DNA of 64,000 bases, taken from Pseudocolwellia agarivorans (lineage in GTDB: Bacteria; Pseudomonadota; Gammaproteobacteria; Enterobacterales; Alteromonadaceae). How positions within the stretch are numbered: position 1 is the first letter of the stretch; every line of letters begins with the position of its first letter. Positions 59,330 through 64,000 of this stretch are shown in pieces. The DNA is taken from contig NZ_MUZU01000007.1 of assembly GCF_002000085.1 (NCBI RefSeq), positions 184,739 to 248,738 on the forward strand, written 5' to 3'. The notes beneath the pieces were generated by a model. It saw nothing but the letters and a program-made list of their open reading frames with translations. It ran no database searches and was not told where the DNA came from. A program made the translations under genes and the position numbers.

Positions 59330-59716
59330 TTATAAGTCTTCGTATAGCTCTAGGGGTAAGCCATCAGGATCAGAGAAAAAGGTGTATTTTCTATTAGTGT
59401 ATTCATCGATACGAATCGGCTCTACTGATATATTTTTTGATATGAGGTGAGCTGATGTTGATTCAACAGAGTCAACACAAAAAGCTAAATGCCTTAAACC
59501 TAATGCTTCAGGAAAACTTGGCCTTGCTGGTGAATTGGGAAACGAAAATAATTCGATCTGCCCTCCGTTTGGTAATTTTAAATCAAGCTTAAACGAGCCT
59601 CGGGCCGCACGATAATTTTCTGCAATAATTTCTAAACCTAAAGTTTTGGTATAAAAATGTTTAGACTTTTCGTAGTCAGAACAAATAATAGCGGCATGGT
59701 GAATCGATTTAAGCAT
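59330..59716 (-). CDS. YaeR-like VOC-superfamily protein
   Basis: 128 residues of one vicinal-oxygen-chelate fold. It matches E. coli YaeR closely along its length: IHHAAIICSDYEKSKHFYTKTLGLE, IELFSFPNSPARPSFPEALGLRHLAFCVD and FFSDPDGLPLELYE. The metal ligands of the glyoxalase superfamily (His of HHAAII, His of LRHLAF, Glu of LELYE) are visible. The reaction is unknown. The start at 59716 is chosen because AGGAAAT lies 7 bases upstream and it overlaps the diguanylate cyclase stop by 8 bases; the in-frame ATG at 59737 lacks this. Confidence 0.9.
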   Translation of the reverse strand: MLKSIHHAAIICSDYEKSKHFYTKTLGLEIIAENYRAARGSFKLDLKLPNGGQIELFSFPNSPARPSFPEALGLRHLAFCVDSVESTSAHLISKNISVEPIRIDEYTNRKYTFFSDPDGLPLELYEDL

Positions 59717-60764
59717 TTGTATTTCCTGCTTGTTCATCTTTTATTTCAATTTCAACTTTATTTCGACCTAAGTCTTTGGCTCTATAGAGCGCTTTATCTA
59801 CTCGATGAAATAAGCTTTCAATGGTATCGCCTTGACCATATTCAGTTACCCCAAAACTACAGGTAATAAATAAATCAGGTTCTACTTCATACTGACTGAT
59901 CAACATACGCAATTTTTCACTCACCATTATGGCATGTTGAAGTGCGCGACAAGGAAGAATGAGCACAAACTCTTCTCCACCCCATCGAGCAAAAAAGTCG
60001 ATATCTCGAATATGATTTAATACGAGTTGTGTTATTTTTCTTAAAACATTATCGCCTGCTTTATGGCCTAAGGTATCGTTAATGCGTTTAAAAAAATCGA
60101 TATCAAAAATAACTAATGCCAGTGAATGGCTATAACGATCTGCGCGTGATATTTCTTTTTTGAGGTCTGCTTCAAATTTCTTACGATTGGCTATACCTGT
60201 TAAAGGGTCTGTATTTGAAATACGCTCTACTTCAATCATTTTTTCTTTAAGCTCTTTATTCGCTTTTTCAAGCTCTTCCGCTTTTATTCGGATGATATTT
60301 TCTAGAGTTACATTGCCTGCTTTCAAAAGCTGATTTTGCTTAAAAAGTTCTGTTTGAGCTATTTTTTGTTCATTAATATCTTGGTGCGCGCCAATCATTC
60401 GTGCAACAGTACCATCTTGATTGTGTTCAATAACCTTTGCTCTATCAGCTATCCACAAATAGTTATTATCAGATTTTTTACAACGGTACTCTATGCAATA
60501 TTCACTTATCTTTCCGGTGGTGACTAATTCAAAGGTAGCCATTACCCTTTCATAATCGTCAGGATGAATAATGTTTTCCCATGTAAAAACATCTTTATTT
60601 AAAATACCTATTTCGTAACCAAGCATTCTAAACCAGCCAGGGCTCCGATCAACCTGTCCCGTATTTCCATTCCAATCCCATGTACCTTCGACGATTATGT
60701 CTAATATATTATTTAAGGTGTTATCTGCATCTTCCGTGACTTGATGTGTATAAGTTTTTATCAT
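59709..60764 (-). CDS. PAS-GGDEF diguanylate cyclase
   Basis: 351 residues. A PAS fold (about 15-135, with WDWNG, GWFRMLGYE and EYRCKKSDNNYLW) is followed by a coiled-coil linker (ELEKANKELKEKM). The GGDEF domain (about 185-345) has DPLTGIANRKKFE, active site RWGGEEF and the RxxD allosteric I-site RDID exactly five residues before it, so product inhibition should work. It makes cyclic di-GMP from GTP. No membrane segment is seen, so it is cytoplasmic. It is co-translated with the VOC gene by an 8-base overlap. Confidence 0.93.
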   Translation of the reverse strand: MIKTYTHQVTEDADNTLNNILDIIVEGTWDWNGNTGQVDRSPGWFRMLGYEIGILNKDVFTWENIIHPDDYERVMATFELVTTGKISEYCIEYRCKKSDNNYLWIADRAKVIEHNQDGTVARMIGAHQDINEQKIAQTELFKQNQLLKAGNVTLENIIRIKAEELEKANKELKEKMIEVERISNTDPLTGIANRKKFEADLKKEISRADRYSHSLALVIFDIDFFKRINDTLGHKAGDNVLRKITQLVLNHIRDIDFFARWGGEEFVLILPCRALQHAIMVSEKLRMLISQYEVEPDLFITCSFGVTEYGQGDTIESLFHRVDKALYRAKDLGRNKVEIEIKDEQAGNTNA

Positions 60765-61059
60765 AGATGAGATATTTAAGTTTTAGTGTAATGAATGAAA
60801 AGATTTTATGCGTATTATTTATGAATTTATACTCGCGTAAATGTTAATTTTTATTTATAGCAATATTAATTAGCCTGTAAAATTACAGATAAAAACATAA
60901 AAACATTTACAAAAACTCATAACTATTTCAGATTATAGCAGTTTAATACAGCAATTTGATATTAATGAAATGATGAGTCAATTCACTCTCATCTTTAGGG
61001 TTTGTTGATTGACTCAAATAATAATTTTTATAAGCTTAGAATTATACCCATAATATTTA

Positions 61060-61527
61060 TTACATTAATTTGAAGCTATTTACATTATTAATAAGCTGCT
61101 CTTTATGTTGTTCCCAGTTATTTTTATTGTCTGTAGCTGTTATTAAATATACATGGTCTCCTTTCTTAACCGCTTTAGCGTACCAATGTAACTCTTGTCC
61201 TTGCATCGTACCGCTATATTCAATAATTAGCGTATTCCCCATTTCTTTTTTCGAAATGAGGGTAATACCTATTTGTTTAAATTGAGCTTCAGAGAGTTGT
61301 TTATATTCGGTTATAGTGCCTTTATAAGGTTGAACTTGAACATTTACATTAGCTGAAAATCCATTTTGTGCTGGCAACAGCATTTGTAATGGCTGGCTAC
61401 CAATTGCAGAAGGTTTTGCATCTAGACTTTCAATAGAGAAACCAGATTCAGGGAATACTAAAGTACTCGCATTTACGTTGAATAAAAATAGGGCTGTTAC
61501 CAGAACTGTTATTTTAGAAAAATTCAC
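61060..61527 (-). CDS. Uncharacterised exported protein
   Basis: 155 residues with a clear signal peptide (cleavage after FNVNA). The mature part, about 135 residues, is predicted beta-rich and could be a PsbP/DUF1795-like fold (FSIESLDAKPSA then the C-terminal VYLITATDNKNNWEQHKEQLINNVNSFKLM), but I do not recognise the family with confidence. It probably works in the periplasm. It is monocistronic, with an AGGAG-like site upstream. Confidence 0.7.
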   Translation of the reverse strand: MNFSKITVLVTALFLFNVNASTLVFPESGFSIESLDAKPSAIGSQPLQMLLPAQNGFSANVNVQVQPYKGTITEYKQLSEAQFKQIGITLISKKEMGNTLIIEYSGTMQGQELHWYAKAVKKGDHVYLITATDNKNNWEQHKEQLINNVNSFKLM

Positions 61528-61571
61528 AAAAGTCTCCTTATGTGCTTAACCTTATGTCAGCACGATTTAAA

Positions 61572-62015
61572 TTAATTTAATATCTTGATTTGATCTAACG
61601 ACATTACCCGAATATGTGTTTGAAAATAGTATTTTTGAGTTTTTTTACCATTGAAGAAAAAATATATTTTCATACGTTTAGCTTCACCTGTTACAGCAAT
61701 AGTTTTATTAACAAAGTAACGCTCTGGAGATGAACCATACTTCTTTGTAAGAGCAGGTATCAATTTAGGGGAAATGGCTACGGTAATATTTCGTCTATCA
61801 CGATAGTCTACCTCAGTATTCAAATAAACATTCCTGCGTTGAATACCTGAAGTTTTTATAGGTAGTGTAAAAGTTCCAATTATACCATTGGGTGCATTTT
61901 CTTCACTCAAGGCAATAATATTCATAATATCTGATATATCAAAAATGGATGCTGTTTTATGAGTAGAACTACATGCGCTAACAAATAGTACGGATATTAG
62001 TATTAAATATTTCAA
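61572..62015 (-). CDS. Uncharacterised small lipoprotein
   Basis: 147 residues with lipobox VSAC and a Ser/Thr-rich start. The body has alternating beta-like stretches (GIIGTFTLPIKTSGIQRRNVYLNTEVDYRDRRNITVAI then TKKYGSSPERYF). It ends in HIRVMSLDQIKIL. I do not recognise a family. It precedes the exported protein gene by 44 bp on the same strand, so the two may be co-transcribed. Confidence 0.7.
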   Translation of the reverse strand: MKYLILISVLFVSACSSTHKTASIFDISDIMNIIALSEENAPNGIIGTFTLPIKTSGIQRRNVYLNTEVDYRDRRNITVAISPKLIPALTKKYGSSPERYFVNKTIAVTGEAKRMKIYFFFNGKKTQKYYFQTHIRVMSLDQIKILN

Positions 62016-62089
62016 CTGTTTATCTTCCTTGATTTAGTATTATATAACGAGCTCACATCGTTAAAAATGTAGATAACTTGATGAGAAAT

Positions 62090-64000
62090 TTACATCAAGT
62101 TATCAAGTAGTTGTTGAGCATCTAATTGTTGTTGAGCATCTCCATTAGCAACGACATCTAACAAGATAATTTCAGCATTTTCTTTATCATCTATTTCTAT
62201 ATAAACTTTAGCGAGATCTAATTTAGCTTCCATCCCGCTTTCATCATCGCCATCATCTAAATTTAAATCTCCACTAAACTCAGGAAACTCATTCAAACCA
62301 ACATCAATATTAGTTTTGTCGTATGGTTCTTCTAAACTATTTCCCTCAAAACTGTCTGACAATAGTGAATCAACAGAGATAAAGTCTTCTTCCGATGTAT
62401 TAGTGGATTCATTAAACGCTTGTTCAATTAAATCGTCTCCTATATCTAATTCGGTATCAAAATCATCACTTAACTCAAATTCACCAACGTCGCTAGAGGA
62501 GTTTTCTTCTTCTATGTTAGATAATAACTCATCAAAATCTAAATTATCTAATTCCTGAATGTCTTCTAGTTCATTCGCCTCTGTGGTTGTTACTTTTTCT
62601 GTATTATCATCGGCTAATAGATCGGCTAATACGTTACTATCACTAAAGTCTGGTGATAACTCTATCGGCTCATTTAATTCAGGTTCATCACTTTCATTCA
62701 ATAAATTACTTAGTGCTGCTTCATCGAAATCGCTTTCCATTGCTTTTAATGTTTCTTCATCAATAGCATAAGATGAATCTTCTATTTCATCATCAGTATC
62801 ATTAACTGCACTTTCGGAAGATTGAGAGCTGATCTCATCAATCAAACTATCAATATCTAATTCATCTCCAATATCAAGCTCATCATCAAGACCTAATTCA
62901 TCGTTACTGCCTAGATCATCTCTCTGTTCTTTTTCAGCATCTGCAATCAACTGGTCTATATCTAGATCATCAGTTAAATCATCAGAACTATCAGCTTCTT
63001 CTTCTGTGACTTTTTCACTTTCAGCTACATCTTCTTGTGAACGAATATCACTAAAGTCAAAGTTTAAGAAAGGTGCAACACTTTCTTCTGTAAAGTTGTC
63101 AATTAAGGCTTTTGTATCTGCTTCATTTTCTAAAATCTCTTTTTCTAATGTATCTTCAGGCAGTTCATCAACCTCTGATTCTGAATTTAAAAGTTCATCT
63201 ATATCATCTACGTTTGATACTTCAGTACTTTCTTCTTCAGATAAGCTTTCTAAAAATGAGTCTATATCATCAGGGTCACTTAATTCTTGTGAAGCATTCG
63301 ATTCAGATATTTTATCATTCTCTTCTGAAATAGAAGCCATTAGCGCATCGATATCGTCTGGATCGGTTAAGTCGCCCGACATATCTTCTTCAGGTTCTGG
63401 CGTAGCTTCCGGCTCTGGTTTAGGTTCAGATACTGACGCCATTAGCGCATCGATATCGTCTGGATCGGTTAAGTCGCCCGACATATCTTCTTCAGGTTTT
63501 GGCGTAGGTTTAGGCTCAGATTCTGGTTCAGATACTGACGCCATTAGCGCATCGATATCGTCTGGATCGGTTAAGTCGCCTGACATATCTTCTTCAGGTT
63601 CTGGCGTAGCTTCCGGCTCTGATTTAGGCCATGGTTCAGATACTGACGCCATTAGCGCATCGATATCGTCTGGATCAGTTAAGTCTCCCGACATATCTTC
63701 TTCTGGTTCTGGCGTAGCTTCCTGCTCTGGTTTAGGCTCAGGTTCAGATACTGACGCCATTAGCGCATCGATATCGTCTGGATCAGTTAAGTCTCCCGAC
63801 ATATCTTCTTCAGGTTCTGGGATAGCTTCCGGCTCTGGTTTAGGCTCAGGTTCAGATACTGACGCCATTAGCGCATCGATATCGTCTGGATCGGTTAAGT
63901 CTCCCGACATATCTTCTTCAGGTTCTGGCGTAGCTTCCGGCTCTGGTTTAGGCTCAGGTTCAGATACTGACGCCATTAGCGCATCGATATCGTCTGGATC
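62090..64000 (-). CDS. fimV: FimV-type protein, C-terminal part (5' end beyond window)
   Basis: The frame is open from 64000 to the stop at 62090, so the N-terminus (usually a LysM domain and membrane anchor) lies outside. The visible 636 residues are extremely acidic. The C-terminal motif LDLAKVYIEIDDKENAEIILLDVV..AQQLLDNL is the conserved FimV helical cap (TPR-like). Upstream come acidic segments with repeated DDxDxDxL elements and at least six copies of a 34-36-residue unit with core DPDDIDALMAS. FimV acts as a polar organiser for type IV pili and other polar machinery. Repeat sequences of this kind easily change copy number. Confidence 0.88.
   Translation of the reverse strand, partial: DPDDIDALMASVSEPEPKPEPEATPEPEEDMSGDLTDPDDIDALMASVSEPEPKPEPEAIPEPEEDMSGDLTDPDDIDALMASVSEPEPKPEQEATPEPEEDMSGDLTDPDDIDALMASVSEPWPKSEPEATPEPEEDMSGDLTDPDDIDALMASVSEPESEPKPTPKPEEDMSGDLTDPDDIDALMASVSEPKPEPEATPEPEEDMSGDLTDPDDIDALMASISEENDKISESNASQELSDPDDIDSFLESLSEEESTEVSNVDDIDELLNSESEVDELPEDTLEKEILENEADTKALIDNFTEESVAPFLNFDFSDIRSQEDVAESEKVTEEEADSSDDLTDDLDIDQLIADAEKEQRDDLGSNDELGLDDELDIGDELDIDSLIDEISSQSSESAVNDTDDEIEDSSYAIDEETLKAMESDFDEAALSNLLNESDEPELNEPIELSPDFSDSNVLADLLADDNTEKVTTTEANELEDIQELDNLDFDELLSNIEEENSSSDVGEFELSDDFDTELDIGDDLIEQAFNESTNTSEEDFISVDSLLSDSFEGNSLEEPYDKTNIDVGLNEFPEFSGDLNLDDGDDESGMEAKLDLAKVYIEIDDKENAEIILLDVVANGDAQQQLDAQQLLDNLM
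63340..64000 (-). repeat. Tandem 102/108-bp coding repeats in fimV
   Basis: Seven copies of the DPDDIDALMAS core can be aligned. From the ATG codons the spacings are 102, 102, 108, 108, 108 and 108 bp. Units differ by small substitutions (Glu/Gln/Ile/Pro changes and one Trp). The array runs off the window edge. Confidence 0.9.

Noticed and set aside
60974..61016. TGAGTCAAT/ATTGACTCA inverted repeat as a terminator or operator
   Set aside because: A 9-bp stem with a 25-base loop and no T run; no regulator match could be made.
63340..64000. Regular 102/108-bp repeats as a possible CRISPR array
   Set aside because: The repeats are in frame inside an open coding frame, have no unique spacers and encode a DPDDIDAL unit of FimV.

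Overview
The window reads as a chromosomal segment of a low-GC marine gammaproteobacterium of the Alteromonadales, most like the Colwelliaceae (Colwellia/Thalassotalea type). This is inferred from protein-level recognition and gene content, not from a database search. Supporting features are a Na+-pumping oxaloacetate decarboxylase, csrA next to tRNA-Ser and tRNA-Arg genes, a TonB receptor/flavin-halogenase sugar-type locus, a VolA-type surface lipase, a lipoprotein sulfatase and a FimV protein with DPDDIDAL repeats. Most genes look like intact housekeeping or accessory genes. No phage, IS transposase or CRISPR array was found.

Layout. 1-9 kb: 3' part of pdxH, the oadGAB operon, two near-identical tRNA-Arg(ACG) genes and a tRNA-Ser(GCT) under their own promoter, csrA, a 353-bp structured repeat with 17-bp terminal inverted repeats, and topA. 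9-14.8 kb: a ureohydrolase, an Ig-like lipoprotein, a dicarboxylate/amino-acid symporter and a membrane-anchored FKBP. 14.9-25.2 kb: a complete glycogen operon in the order glgX-glgP-glgC-glgB-glgA on the minus strand, headed by a small stand-alone glycogen-binding (CBM48-like) protein. 25.7-32 kb: a TonB-dependent receptor under two LacI-type operators, followed by two flavin-dependent halogenase-family genes. 32-36.7 kb: sohB, a VolA-like lipase and yciK. 37-41.4 kb: a J-domain protein, three unrecognised proteins and a membrane histidine-kinase-like protein with a YfiR sensor domain but no phosphoacceptor histidine. 41.5-50.3 kb: a c-type haem protein and the complete cytochrome bd locus cydA-cydB-cydX-cydD-cydC, divergent from a PAS/sigma-54 activator. 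The divergent region carries a perfect FNR box, a sigma-54 promoter pointing at cydA and two direct repeats placed where enhancer sites would be. 50.4-55.2 kb: rimO, then an RloA/RloB (AbiL-like) defence pair and a NERD nuclease-related protein. 55.5-64 kb: a CotH-type lipoprotein, a sulfatase, a YaeR-like VOC protein overlapping a PAS-GGDEF diguanylate cyclase, two small exported proteins, and the C-terminal part of FimV with 34-36-residue tandem repeats running off the window.

How the parts work together. The glg genes cover the whole glycogen cycle: ADP-glucose synthesis, elongation, branching, phosphorolysis and debranching. The cyd block supplies the oxidase (CydABX) and the CydDC exporter needed to assemble it; its own divergent sigma-54 activator plus an FNR box suggests control by low oxygen or redox. 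The best candidates for something undescribed are the sigma-54/FNR control of cydABX, the J-domain gene cluster with the His-less YfiR kinase, and the RloAB-NERD island.
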